NCBI RefSeq assembly: GCF_018129685.1
Contig: NZ_JAFCLG010000009.1
Location: 186,001-250,000 of the forward strand
Length of the DNA stretch: 64,000 nucleotides
Direction of reading: 5' to 3'
Source of the DNA: Bradyrhizobium manausense
Lineage (GTDB): Bacteria > Pseudomonadota > Alphaproteobacteria > Rhizobiales > Xanthobacteraceae
A program made the position numbers and the translations under genes. The stretch's first letter is position 1; every line of letters begins with the position of its first letter. Under the pieces are notes generated by a model that was not told where the DNA came from, searched no databases, and saw only the letters and a list, made by a program, of their open reading frames with translations. This document shows, piece by piece, positions 25,532 to 33,673 of the stretch.

Positions 25532-26520
25532 GCGCGCCCCTTCTGAGCATCGAGGACGTCACCGTCGAGCTGCCAACGCCGCGCGGAAACTTGCGCGCGG
25601 TGGATCATGTCGACCTGTCGCTGGCGCCGGGCCGTACGCTCGGCATCGTCGGCGAATCCGGTTGCGGCAAGACCATGCTCTCGCGCGCCGTCCTTCAGTT
25701 GCTGCCGAAGAAGGCGAAACTCTCGGGACGCGTGATGTTCGGCGGCCAGGATCTGGCCCGGCTCGCACCCGAGAGCCTGCGGCGCCTGCGCGCACGAGAG
25801 CTCGCAGTCGTGTTCCAGGATCCCATGACGTCGCTCAATCCGGTGCTCACGATCGGCACTCAGCTGATGGAAACAATCCAGGAGCACCTCGAGCTCGACG
25901 CGCCGGCCGCGCGGAAGCGCAGCATCGAGCTGCTCGCCGCTGTCGGCATTCCGGCGCCGGAGCATCGGCTCGCGCAATATCCACATCAATGTTCCGGCGG
26001 CATGCGCCAGCGCATCGCGATCGCGATCGCGCTGTCGTGCGAGCCAAAACTGCTGATCGCGGACGAACCGACCACCGCGCTCGACGTCACCATCCAGGCG
26101 CAGATCCTCGACCTGCTCGCTCGCGAGCAACGCCGCCGGCACATGGCGATGATCATCATCACCCACGATCTCGGCGTCGTCGCCGGCCGCGCCGACGAGG
26201 TCGCGGTGATGTATGCGGGCAGGGTGGTGGAACGCGCCCCGACGCAGGCGCTGTTCAAGCGCATGCACATGCCCTACACCGAGGCGCTGCTGGCGGCGAT
26301 CCCGAAGCTGGAGACCGCGCCGCATACGCCGCTGCCGGCCATCTCCGGCCGTCCGCCCGATCCGACGCGGCCGCTGAGGGGCTGCTCCTTCGCGCCGCGC
26401 TGTCGCTATGCCGCAGCGCGATGCCGCGAAGCCAAGCCCGAGCTGAAAGCCGCCGAGACATCAGGGCATCTCTATGCCTGCTTCCATCCGATCCAGATGG
26501 CGGAAGGAATTGGTGCATGA
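25528..26520 (+). CDS. ABC transporter ATP-binding protein, DppD/OppD type
   Basis: The 330-residue ATPase has Walker A GESGCGKTML (about 44-53), signature CSGGMRQR and Walker B LLIADEPTTALD. The C-terminal oligopeptide/dipeptide region has the cysteine pattern GCSFAPRCRYAAARC. GTG start overlapping the previous stop; its own stop overlaps the next ATG in ATGA. The coupling supports one five-gene operon. Confidence 0.9.
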   Translation: MSAPLLSIEDVTVELPTPRGNLRAVDHVDLSLAPGRTLGIVGESGCGKTMLSRAVLQLLPKKAKLSGRVMFGGQDLARLAPESLRRLRARELAVVFQDPMTSLNPVLTIGTQLMETIQEHLELDAPAARKRSIELLAAVGIPAPEHRLAQYPHQCSGGMRQRIAIAIALSCEPKLLIADEPTTALDVTIQAQILDLLAREQRRRHMAMIIITHDLGVVAGRADEVAVMYAGRVVERAPTQALFKRMHMPYTEALLAAIPKLETAPHTPLPAISGRPPDPTRPLRGCSFAPRCRYAAARCREAKPELKAAETSGHLYACFHPIQMAEGIGA

Positions 26521-27488
26521 CGCAGCCGGCCGCGCGGGAACAGCCGCTGTTGAGCGTCGATAATCTCGTCGTCGAATATGGTCTCGGCAACAGGACCGTT
26601 CACGCCGTCTCGGGCGTCAGCCTTCACGTCGCCCGCGGCGAGACGCTGGGGCTGGTCGGCGAGTCCGGCTGCGGCAAGTCGACGCTGGGGCGGGCCGTGC
26701 TGCAATTGCGCCGCGCAAAGAGTGGCCGCGTGCTGTTCGACGGCGAGGACCTCACCGCGATGGAGGGCGAGGCGCTGCGAAAAATGCGGCGCCGCGTGCA
26801 GCTGATCTTCCAGGACCCGATCGCCTCACTCAATCCGCGCCGGCGGATCGGCGACATCGTGGCCGAGCCGCTGATCATCGCCGGCGTCAGGGATGCCGCC
26901 GAGCGCAAACGGCGCGTTCACGAGGTGCTGTTGGCGGTCGGGCTCGATCCGGATCTCGTGGCGGGCCGGTTGCCGCACGAATTCTCCGGCGGCCAGTGCC
27001 AGCGCATCTGCATCGCGCGGTCGCTGGTGCTCAATCCGGAGTTCATCGTCTGCGACGAGCCGGTCTCGGCGCTCGACGTCTCCATTCGCGCGCAGATCCT
27101 CAATCTGCTGGAGGAGATGAAGGCGCGCTTCGGCCTGACGCTGCTGTTCATCGCGCACGACCTCGCCGTCGTCAAAGCGGTCAGCGACCGTGTCGCGGTG
27201 ATGTATCTCGGTCGGCTCTGCGAGGTCGGCCCCTCCGAGCGACTGTTCGCAAAGCCTGCGCATCCCTATACCGGGCTGCTGCTGGAGGCGATCCCCGTGC
27301 CTGATCCGGACGTGCGTCCCGCCGAGAGCGTGGCGATCGGCGAGCCGCCATCGCCGATTGCGCCGCCATCCGGCTGCCGCTTTCGCACCCGCTGCCCGCG
27401 CGCCGACCAGCGATGCAGCGCGGAGATGCCGGAGTTGCGCGAAGTCGCACCCGGCCAGTTCGCGGCTTGTCACCATCCGCTGTGCTGA
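26517..27488 (+). CDS. ABC transporter ATP-binding protein, DppF/OppF type
   Basis: The 323-residue second ATPase has Walker A GESGCGKSTLGRAV, signature FSGGQCQR and Walker B FIVCDEPVSALD. The C-terminal cysteine motif is CRFRTRCPRADQRC. The ATG is embedded in the stop codon of the preceding gene. With the partner ATPase it forms the heterodimeric motor of the importer. Confidence 0.9.
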   Translation: MTQPAAREQPLLSVDNLVVEYGLGNRTVHAVSGVSLHVARGETLGLVGESGCGKSTLGRAVLQLRRAKSGRVLFDGEDLTAMEGEALRKMRRRVQLIFQDPIASLNPRRRIGDIVAEPLIIAGVRDAAERKRRVHEVLLAVGLDPDLVAGRLPHEFSGGQCQRICIARSLVLNPEFIVCDEPVSALDVSIRAQILNLLEEMKARFGLTLLFIAHDLAVVKAVSDRVAVMYLGRLCEVGPSERLFAKPAHPYTGLLLEAIPVPDPDVRPAESVAIGEPPSPIAPPSGCRFRTRCPRADQRCSAEMPELREVAPGQFAACHHPLC

Positions 27489-27567
27489 CTTAAGACAGCG
27501 CCTGGGTTTGTCTCGCCCCGCCGCCCATGGCATGGTGGCGAGACGAAAAGCATGCGGGGAGGACGCC

Positions 27568-28635
27568 ATGAAGAGTTTCAAGGTCGCCGATTTCAAGGCG
27601 CCGCTGCAGGAGTTCGACGAGGCGACGCCGCAGCCCACGGGCACGCAGGTGCTGATCAAGGTCAAGGCCGCCGGCGTCTGTCACAGCGATCTCCACATCT
27701 GGGAAGGCGGTTACGATCTCGGCCACGGACGCAAGCCGCTGTCGCTCAAGGACCGCGGCATCAATCTGCCGCTGACCATGGGCCACGAGACCGTCGGCGA
27801 GGTTGTCGCCTTCGGTCCTGACGTGAAGCCGGGCGACCAGGGCGACCTCAAGCTCGGCGACGTCGGCCTGGTCTATCCCTGGATCGGCTGCGGCAAATGC
27901 CCCACCTGCCTTGCCGGTGACGAGAACATGTGCCTGACCCCGCGCTCGCTCGGCGTCTATTGCGACGGCGGCTATTCCGATCACATGCTGGTGCCGCATC
28001 CGCGCTATCTGCTCAATCTCAGGGGGCTCGACCCGGCGACGACTGCACCTTACGCCTGCTCGGGCGTCACCACCTACAGTGCATTGAAGAAGGTCGAGCA
28101 GCACTTCGGCGAGCCGATCGTGATGTTCGGCGCCGGCGGCCTTGGCCTGATGGCGCTGTCGCTGCTCAAGGCGATGGGCGGCAAGGGCGCGATCATGGTC
28201 GACATCGATGCGCGAAAGCGCGAGGCCGCCGAGAAGGCCGGCGCGCTCGCGACCGTCGATCCCAAGGCACCGGATGCGCTGGAGCAGCTCGCCAAGAAGG
28301 CGGGTGGTCCGATCCGCGCCGTGATCGATTTCGTCGGCAATGCCGCAACGACGCAGCTCGGCTTCGACTGCCTCACCAAGGGCGGCAAGCTCGTCATCGT
28401 CGGCCTGTTTGGCGGCGGCGCGACCTGGGCCTTGCCGCTGATCCCGATCAAGGCGGTGACGATCCAGGGCAGCTATGTCGGCAATCTGCGCGAGACGCAG
28501 GAATTGCTCGATCTCGTGCGCGCGAAGAAGATACCGCCGATTCCGGTGACAAAGGCGCCGCTCAGCAAGGCCAACGACGCTCTGGTGCAGTTGCAGCAGG
28601 GTGCGGTGATCGGGCGCACGGTGCTGACGCCGTAG
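27568..28635 (+). CDS. Zinc-dependent alcohol dehydrogenase (MDR superfamily)
   Basis: The 355-residue oxidoreductase has a catalytic zinc Cys in AGVCHSDLHIW (about 36) and GHETVGEV (His about 72). Four Cys of the structural zinc lobe lie in CGKCPTCLAGDENMC (about 111-125). The NAD(P) loop is GAGGLGL (about 187-193). GGAGG precedes the ATG. It follows the ABC operon by 79 bases and probably acts on an alcohol or aldehyde derived from the imported compound. The exact substrate is unknown. Confidence 0.87.
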   Translation: MKSFKVADFKAPLQEFDEATPQPTGTQVLIKVKAAGVCHSDLHIWEGGYDLGHGRKPLSLKDRGINLPLTMGHETVGEVVAFGPDVKPGDQGDLKLGDVGLVYPWIGCGKCPTCLAGDENMCLTPRSLGVYCDGGYSDHMLVPHPRYLLNLRGLDPATTAPYACSGVTTYSALKKVEQHFGEPIVMFGAGGLGLMALSLLKAMGGKGAIMVDIDARKREAAEKAGALATVDPKAPDALEQLAKKAGGPIRAVIDFVGNAATTQLGFDCLTKGGKLVIVGLFGGGATWALPLIPIKAVTIQGSYVGNLRETQELLDLVRAKKIPPIPVTKAPLSKANDALVQLQQGAVIGRTVLTP

Positions 28636-28653
28636 CAACGATTGTTGGTTTGT

Positions 28654-28742
28654 CGTCATGGCCGGGCTTGACCTGGCCATCCAAATCTTGCCACGGAGTT
28701 GGTATCGAGGCGTGGATGCCCGGGACAAGCCCGGGCATGACG
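28654..28742. repeat. Palindromic intergenic element with 29-bp imperfect arms
   Basis: The left arm (28654-28682) begins CGTCATGGCCGGGCTTG and the right arm (28714-28742) ends CAAGCCCGGGCATGACG. The arms match at 25 of 29 positions as inverted repeats around a 31-base centre. The element fills the gap between the dehydrogenase genes. Such CGTCATG...GGGCTTG palindromes are, from general knowledge, a common dispersed intergenic repeat of Bradyrhizobium. Confidence 0.7.
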
Positions 28743-28760
28743 TGGAGAGAGTAGGAAAGA

Positions 28761-29840
28761 ATGTCCGCAAATAACGCCTTCCACATCGCCGTGCTCGCCG
28801 GTGACGGCATTGGTCCCGAAGTCATGGCGCCGGCGCTCGACGTGCTGCGCAAGATCGAGGCGAAATCGGACTTGCGTTTCCGCTTCACCGAGGCGCCCGC
28901 GGGCGCCAACAATTACCTGGCGACCGGCAAGTCGATGCCTGACAGCACCATCAAGCTCTGCGAGGAGGCCGACGCCATCCTGTTGGGGGCCTGCGGCCTG
29001 CCGTCGGTGCGCTACCCCGACAACACGGAGATCGCGCCGCAGATCGAGCTGCGATTCATTTTCGATCTCTACGCCGGCGTGCGGCCGGCGCGGCTCATTC
29101 CGGGCGTGCCGAGCCCGATCGTCGGTGCCGACCAGCGCGGCATCGACCTCGTCGTGATCCGCGAATCCACCGAGGGCTTGTTCGCCTCGATGGGCAAGGG
29201 CGTCGTCACGGATGAAGACGCGCGCGAGACGCTGGTCATCACGCGCAAGACCTCGGAACGGTTGTTCGAGTTCTCCTTCCGTCTCGCCGAACGGCGCAAG
29301 GCGCGCGGCAAGCCGGGGTCGCTTGCCTGCGTCGACAAGGCGAATGTGTTCAAGGCGTTCGCCTTCTTCCGCCGGATCTTTGACGAGACCGCCAAGCGTC
29401 ATCCTGATGTGAAGATCGATCATCTCTATGTCGATGCCTGCTCGGCGATGCTGGTCAAGCGCCCCTGGGATTTCGACGTGATGGTGATGGAGAACATGTT
29501 CGGCGACATCGTCTCCGACATCACCGCGAGCCTGATCGGCGGCCTCGGCATGGCGCCGTCGGCCGACATCGGCGACAAATATGCGGTGTTCCAGCCGTGC
29601 CACGGCACCGCCCCCGACATCACGGGACAGGGCAAGGCCAACCCCACCGGCATGATCCTGTCGGCGGCAATGATGCTGGACTGGCTCGCCGACAAGCACG
29701 GCGTCGAGAGCGCCGCGGAAGCCTGCGAACAGATCGAGCGCGCGGTCGATCAGGTCTATGCCGGCGGGCTCAAGCCGATGGAGTTCGGCGGCAGCAGCGG
29801 CACGGCGGACATCACCAAGGCGGTGCTTGGCGCGCTCTGA
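28761..29840 (+). CDS. Isocitrate/isopropylmalate/tartrate dehydrogenase-family enzyme
   Basis: The 359-residue protein is a beta-decarboxylating dehydrogenase. The metal-binding Asp cluster is seen in MENMFGDIVSDITASL (about 242-257), and the nucleotide site in HGTAPDITGQGKANPTGMI (about 285-303). The RESTEGLF motif (about 135-142) holds the substrate-loop Arg. It is probably not the biosynthetic LeuB, because it sits in a catabolic context next to CoA-transferase, transporter and hydratase genes, but sequence alone does not fix the substrate. Confidence 0.8.
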   Translation: MSANNAFHIAVLAGDGIGPEVMAPALDVLRKIEAKSDLRFRFTEAPAGANNYLATGKSMPDSTIKLCEEADAILLGACGLPSVRYPDNTEIAPQIELRFIFDLYAGVRPARLIPGVPSPIVGADQRGIDLVVIRESTEGLFASMGKGVVTDEDARETLVITRKTSERLFEFSFRLAERRKARGKPGSLACVDKANVFKAFAFFRRIFDETAKRHPDVKIDHLYVDACSAMLVKRPWDFDVMVMENMFGDIVSDITASLIGGLGMAPSADIGDKYAVFQPCHGTAPDITGQGKANPTGMILSAAMMLDWLADKHGVESAAEACEQIERAVDQVYAGGLKPMEFGGSSGTADITKAVLGAL

Positions 29841-29852
29841 CGACGCGCACAG

Positions 29853-29876
29853 AAAAAGGGGCCTCGCGGCCCCTTC
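29853..29876 (-). terminator. Intrinsic terminator for the leftward small secreted gene, shared with the rightward dehydrogenase
   Basis: GGGGCC (29858-29863) and GGCCCC (29868-29873) form a stem with loop TCGC. On the leftward strand the stem is followed by TTTTT, complementing AAAAA at 29853-29857. On the rightward strand only TT follows. It lies between the converging genes. Confidence 0.75.
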
Positions 29877-29881
29877 GTCAC

Positions 29882-30169
29882 TTACCAGCGGCGCCAGTGG
29901 CGATGGCCCCAGCCCCACGGTCGTGGGCCGTAACCGTAGAAGCGGCGCGGACCGCCATAATAGCCATAGGCGCCGTAATAGTTCGGGCGCCACCAACAGC
30001 GGCCCCAGGCATTGCAGACCATCCGCACCTGGTCGACATGCGCGGCCGGGCCGCTTGCGACCTGGTCGGCCTGCGGAATGCCGTTCGGCATCGCCGCGAG
30101 CGCCTGTCCCGACGCCAGCGCCGCGCTGCCGAGCGCAGCCAGACCAAGAACAGCAAATTTGAGTTTCAT
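29882..30169 (-). CDS. Small secreted Tyr/Gly/Trp-rich protein
   Basis: The 95-residue precursor has a signal peptide (about 1-26, cleaved near ALAAM). The mature part begins with a CNAWGRCWW cysteine pair and ends in a Tyr-, Gly-, Trp- and His-rich tail (about 62-95). It resembles the GCG_CRPN-type small secreted proteins common in Bradyrhizobium, whose function is unknown. It is probably periplasmic or surface-associated. AGGAG lies close upstream of the ATG. Confidence 0.72.
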   Translation of the reverse strand: MKLKFAVLGLAALGSAALASGQALAAMPNGIPQADQVASGPAAHVDQVRMVCNAWGRCWWRPNYYGAYGYYGGPRRFYGYGPRPWGWGHRHWRRW

Positions 30170-30506
30170 CGCAATCTCCTCGTTGGTCGCGGGAGAACTT
30201 GCGCCGGATCAATTGGTTGCTACGCAGCGCAGGGCGACGAGGAATTTAATCTTCCTGAACAGGTGTTCACGGCAGCGGCGGCGTCGCCTCCGCGGCGCTC
30301 GGTCAAGCAGGCATCCCCATCGCAGGCCGAAATGGTGGATCGTTTCCGGGCGAGGGGGCCGGAGCAACGACTCCAAGGGCGAGCCCGTCATGTGAATAAC
30401 CCCGTCGCCGCACGGCTCGGGCCACCCCCGGGCCAAATTGTTGAGTGATTTCTACTGTGCATGGGGTTGTTTTCGAGCTTTCTGCTGGCGCGAGAGAACG
30501 CCAGGG
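30170..30506. other. Intergenic stretch without a supported gene
   Basis: This 337-base region holds the promoter side of the small secreted gene and the 3' side of the enoyl-CoA hydratase gene. A 75-codon leftward open frame (30209-30436) is Arg-rich and lacks a ribosome site. I see no convincing hairpin, box or RNA gene. Confidence 0.5.
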
Positions 30507-31322
30507 CTACTTCCCCTGGAATTGCGGCTTGCGCTTTTCCATGAAGGCCTGCCGGCCCTCGCGGAAATCCGCACTGTCCATGCAGGCGGTGCCGATCGCC
30601 TTGATCGCGTTCATGTCGCGCGCGCTCTCGTCTTTGAGCACCTCTGCGATGGTGATCTTCGCGGCCTTGATGGCGAGCGGCGCGTTCTGCGAGATCGTGG
30701 TGGCGATTCCCATCGTCTCGCCCCAGAGCTGGTCGTCCGGGATCACGCGGTCGACGAGGCCGATGCGCAGCGCCTCGGTGGAATCGATACGCATGCCCGT
30801 GTACATCAACAGCCGCGCCCAGGACGGACCGACCAGCGACACCAGATGCTTCAACCCGTCATAGCCATAGGCGATGCCGAGCTTCGCCGCTGGAATGCCG
30901 AACTGGCTGTCATGCGCAGCGATACGGATGTCGGCGAGCATCGCGACCTGCATGCCGCCGCCGAGACAGAAGCCCTGGATGCAGGCAATCGTCGGCTTCG
31001 GGTAATCGGCGAGCAGTGCGCGCTGGGCGGCGCTGCGCTTGCCGTATTCCTCTGAAGCCGCCGCGTTGTGGCGCGTCTTTTCGAACTGGCTGATATCGGC
31101 GCCCGAGACGAATGCCTTGCCGCCGGCGCCGCGCAGGATCACGACGCGCACCAAATCGTCGTCGCGCAAGGCGGTCAGTGCTTCGCCAAATCCCTCCCAC
31201 ATCTCCAGCGACATCGCGTTGCGCTTGTCGGGATTGTTGAAGGTGATCACGCCGACGCCGTCGGTGACCTGCTTGAGGATCTTGCCGTCGGCGTAGGGAG
31301 TCTCTTGGGACAGATCAGGCAT
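30507..31322 (-). CDS. Enoyl-CoA hydratase/isomerase-family protein
   Basis: The 271-residue crotonase-fold protein has the oxyanion-hole residues in GGKAFVSGADISQF (about 65-78) and FCLGGGMQVAMLADIRIA (about 115-132). The first catalytic Glu position of classical enoyl-CoA hydratase is occupied by Gln in GGGMQVAML, and the second falls at a Gly/Ala region, so activity may be isomerase, hydrolase or decarboxylase rather than standard hydration. It faces left, away from the transporter cluster, but suits degradation of CoA-linked acids. The start at 31322 begins PDLSQETPYADG. Confidence 0.83.
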   Translation of the reverse strand: MPDLSQETPYADGKILKQVTDGVGVITFNNPDKRNAMSLEMWEGFGEALTALRDDDLVRVVILRGAGGKAFVSGADISQFEKTRHNAAASEEYGKRSAAQRALLADYPKPTIACIQGFCLGGGMQVAMLADIRIAAHDSQFGIPAAKLGIAYGYDGLKHLVSLVGPSWARLLMYTGMRIDSTEALRIGLVDRVIPDDQLWGETMGIATTISQNAPLAIKAAKITIAEVLKDESARDMNAIKAIGTACMDSADFREGRQAFMEKRKPQFQGK

Positions 31323-31444
31323 CGCGCGCTCGCTTGTCGTTTGGCGAGGCGCAATGTGCGACCGGGTGAAGCCCCGGGTCAACCGCGGCGGGGGATGCGG
31401 TCTTGCATCCGCCCGTACCGCGATTGCATGCCTGGCGCGCTGTC

Positions 31445-32809
31445 CTACTGCGCCATATGCGCGGTCAGCGGATGGCTGCCGGCATTGCTGAAGAACGCAG
31501 CTTCCTCGGCGGTCGCCTCGAGCAATTGCTCGTCCTGGTTATAGACGTCGTTGCGGAACTGGACGGTCTGGTCCTTGGTCATCCAGGCCGTGAGATAGAT
31601 CCAGGCCACCGGCACCTTCTTGGCCATGGCGACCTCCTGGTGCTGGCCGGTAGCGATCTCCGCGTCGATCGCGGCGCGGGTCCATTTCGGCTGGTCCTTG
31701 AGCAGCCAGGCGGCGAGATCGCGCACATTGTCGACGCGGGAGCAGCCGTGGGAATCGAAGCGGTAATCGTCGCTGAACAGGTTGCGCTGGTTGGTATCGT
31801 GCATGTAGACCGAATAGGAATTCGGCATGTCGATCTTCACCGCGCCGAGGGCGTTGAAGCTGCCGTTCTGCTGGCGCACGGTGAAGTTCGGCGTGTGCGT
31901 GCCCGACCAGTCGACGGAATGCGGATCGATCGGATTGTCGTGGGCGTCCAGCACCTCCATGTGCATGCGCGACAGATAGGTCGGGTCCTTGCGCATATGC
32001 GCGGAGATCTCGGTCTTGGCGATCGAGGAGGGCACGGTCCACGTCGGATTGAGCACGACGCCGGTGATCTGGGCCGTCAGCGTCGGCGAGGGCTTTTCCG
32101 TTTTGCCGACGATGACGCGATAACGCCGCACCACGACGTCGTTCTCGACTGCCTCGGCAAAGGCGGCCGGGATGTTGACCACGACATAGCGCGGGCCGAA
32201 GCTGAAATTCGTGTTCTCGAGCCGTTCGAGCGAGGCCTCGAGCTGGCGGATGCGCTTCTGCACGGAGACGTTCATGGCGGCGAGCGTGCGCGGCGTCATC
32301 ATGCCGGTGGGCGCAAGACCGTGGCGGGCCTGGAAGCGCTTCACGCCGTCGGCCAGATCCTGGTCGAACGCGCCGCTCGCCTTGTCGGCGGCAAGGTCAC
32401 CGGTGAGGATCAGGCGCTTGCGGAGGAGATCGTCATTGGCGCCCTGGACGCCGAGCGCAAACTTGGCGTCCGCGGGGATCGTCGGCCAGCCGCCGCGCAC
32501 CGCGAGATCCGAATAGCTCAGCGCCGCATCCTTGATCCGCTGGGCGGTGCCCTCGTCATAGGTCGGCTCATGTGTCAGCGCGAGCGCTGCGGCGGAGCGG
32601 CTCTCGGCGGTTGAAATAGGGGCAGCGATGGCGGTCTTGGGGGCTGCGGCGTGAGCCGGGTTGGCGGCCGTCGGCACCGCACCGGAAGGGGCGGCAGGTT
32701 TGGGACCGGCCTGGCCGGTGGTCTCGGACTGCGCCAATGCGGAGGCGCTGGCCAAGAGGCCCGCTGCGAACAGATTCATGGCAACGATCACGGCATGGCG
32801 TTTCGACAT
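31445..32809 (-). CDS. L,D-transpeptidase (YcbB-like, YkuD catalytic domain)
   Basis: The enzyme is predicted to cross-link peptidoglycan through 3-3 bonds or to attach proteins to it. The 454-residue precursor has a signal peptide (about 1-27), a Pro/Ala-rich linker, a peptidoglycan-binding domain (GVKRFQARHGLAPTG, about 165-180) and the YkuD domain. The catalytic Cys lies in SHGCSRV (near residue 354), followed by the D/L-rich tail DLAAWLL. The extra scaffold residues make it YcbB-like rather than the small YkuD form. Acts in the periplasm. Confidence 0.9.
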   Translation of the reverse strand: MSKRHAVIVAMNLFAAGLLASASALAQSETTGQAGPKPAAPSGAVPTAANPAHAAAPKTAIAAPISTAESRSAAALALTHEPTYDEGTAQRIKDAALSYSDLAVRGGWPTIPADAKFALGVQGANDDLLRKRLILTGDLAADKASGAFDQDLADGVKRFQARHGLAPTGMMTPRTLAAMNVSVQKRIRQLEASLERLENTNFSFGPRYVVVNIPAAFAEAVENDVVVRRYRVIVGKTEKPSPTLTAQITGVVLNPTWTVPSSIAKTEISAHMRKDPTYLSRMHMEVLDAHDNPIDPHSVDWSGTHTPNFTVRQQNGSFNALGAVKIDMPNSYSVYMHDTNQRNLFSDDYRFDSHGCSRVDNVRDLAAWLLKDQPKWTRAAIDAEIATGQHQEVAMAKKVPVAWIYLTAWMTKDQTVQFRNDVYNQDEQLLEATAEEAAFFSNAGSHPLTAHMAQ

Positions 32810-33054
32810 CTGTCTGGTTTTCCCCAAATAGGCCCGAACGGGCGCTCGCATTGGCAATTCCCGGCCACCCAAGCTGCGCGTGCCGATTCGCTCAAATCGG
32901 CGGGACGCTAGGGTAACAGGGTTACGGTCCTGCTAAGCATGCCGCAGCGATCCCGCGACGCGCCGGCGCCAAGGCTCTCGGTTTGGTCGCAGCAAGGCTG
33001 GGCGGGGTTCGCGAAAATCGCGATCGATCGCGCTCGAACGCAGCAAATGGGCAA

Positions 33055-33080
33055 AGAAAAAGGGGCGGCTTGGCCGCCCC
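33055..33080 (-). terminator. Intrinsic terminator of the LysR-XRE operon
   Basis: On the leftward strand an 8-bp stem (GGGGCGGC/GCCGCCCC, 33062-33080) with a 3-base loop is followed by TTTTTCTTT, the complement of 33053-33061. It is the most classical Rho-independent terminator in the window and lies 189 bases after the XRE stop. Confidence 0.85.
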
Positions 33081-33155
33081 AAGACACAATGGCCGTGCGC
33101 ATAGGGCGCGCAGGCCAGATCTGATCCCGGCAATTCTGGCTGGCGAAGCCTTGAC

Positions 33156-33215
33156 CAAACATGCGTTGCCCAATCAAGCCTTGCCGAATCAAGCCCCGCC
33201 CAATCCAGCCGCGCC
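33156..33215. repeat. Degenerate 15-bp tandem repeat, about four copies
   Basis: The units are CAAACATGCGTTGCC, CAATCAAGCCTTGCC, GAATCAAGCCCCGCC and CAATCCAGCCGCGCC. Adjacent copies match at 11 to 12 of 15 positions. A possible fifth, decayed copy lies at 33141-33155. The region is downstream of the XRE gene. Confidence 0.75.
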
Positions 33216-33268
33216 CCCGCGACGCGGCGGATTGAACATCGGCCGTGAAGGCCGGACCCTCGACTGGC

Positions 33269-33673
33269 TCAGTCTTCGTTCGCTGCGATCGATTCCATCA
33301 GCGAGACGAGCTGACGCTGCACCGTCTGATCCTTGATCTTGCTGTAAGCGCGCAGCAGGCGGAGGCTGAAAGCCGAGTCCAAGAACAGCAGGCTTTCGAC
33401 TTCGCGGGCCTTGTTGTCGCCGTCATAGAAGAAGGTCACGGGCACATCGAGGGCGGAGGCGATCTGCTGAAGCCGAGCCGCGCCGACACGATTGACGCCC
33501 TTCTCGTATTTCTGGACCTGCTGGAAGCTGACGCCGAGCTTTTCTCCGAGCTCGGCCTGCGAGATCTTCATCTCGACGCGCCGCAGACGGATGCGCTTGC
33601 CAAGCTCGATGTCCGGCTTGCCGGCACTGCGCTGCTTCATTCTCTTCGCCGCTGCTTTCATCTTCGTTTTCAC
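33269..33673 (-). CDS. XRE-family helix-turn-helix regulator
   Basis: The 134-residue protein has a Lys-rich N-terminus and an HTH_3 domain (about 23-78) with QAELGEKLGVSFQQVQKYE, the recognition-helix region. The C-terminal 50 residues are helical and may mediate dimerisation. The GTG at 33673 shares bases with the LysR stop (GTGA); the ATG at codon 5 (33661) has AAAGG 12 bases upstream and is an alternative start. It is the second gene of a LysR-XRE operon. Targets are unknown. Confidence 0.82.
   Translation of the reverse strand: MKTKMKAAAKRMKQRSAGKPDIELGKRIRLRRVEMKISQAELGEKLGVSFQQVQKYEKGVNRVGAARLQQIASALDVPVTFFYDGDNKAREVESLLFLDSAFSLRLLRAYSKIKDQTVQRQLVSLMESIAANED

Larger units (their letters stand above)
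32810..33268. other. Intergenic region with a leftward terminator and a 15-bp minisatellite
   Basis: The 459-base region between the L,D-transpeptidase promoter and the XRE gene end has no supported gene. It contains the intrinsic terminator at 33055-33080 and the tandem repeat at 33156-33215, both described separately. Short open frames on both strands overlap the repeat but lack ribosome sites. Confidence 0.55.

Noticed and set aside
32983..33336. A 117-codon rightward frame spanning the 15-bp repeats (pentapeptide pattern)
   Set aside because: No ribosome site or family resemblance, and it overlaps the XRE gene end. The pentapeptide pattern follows from the 15-bp repeat unit.
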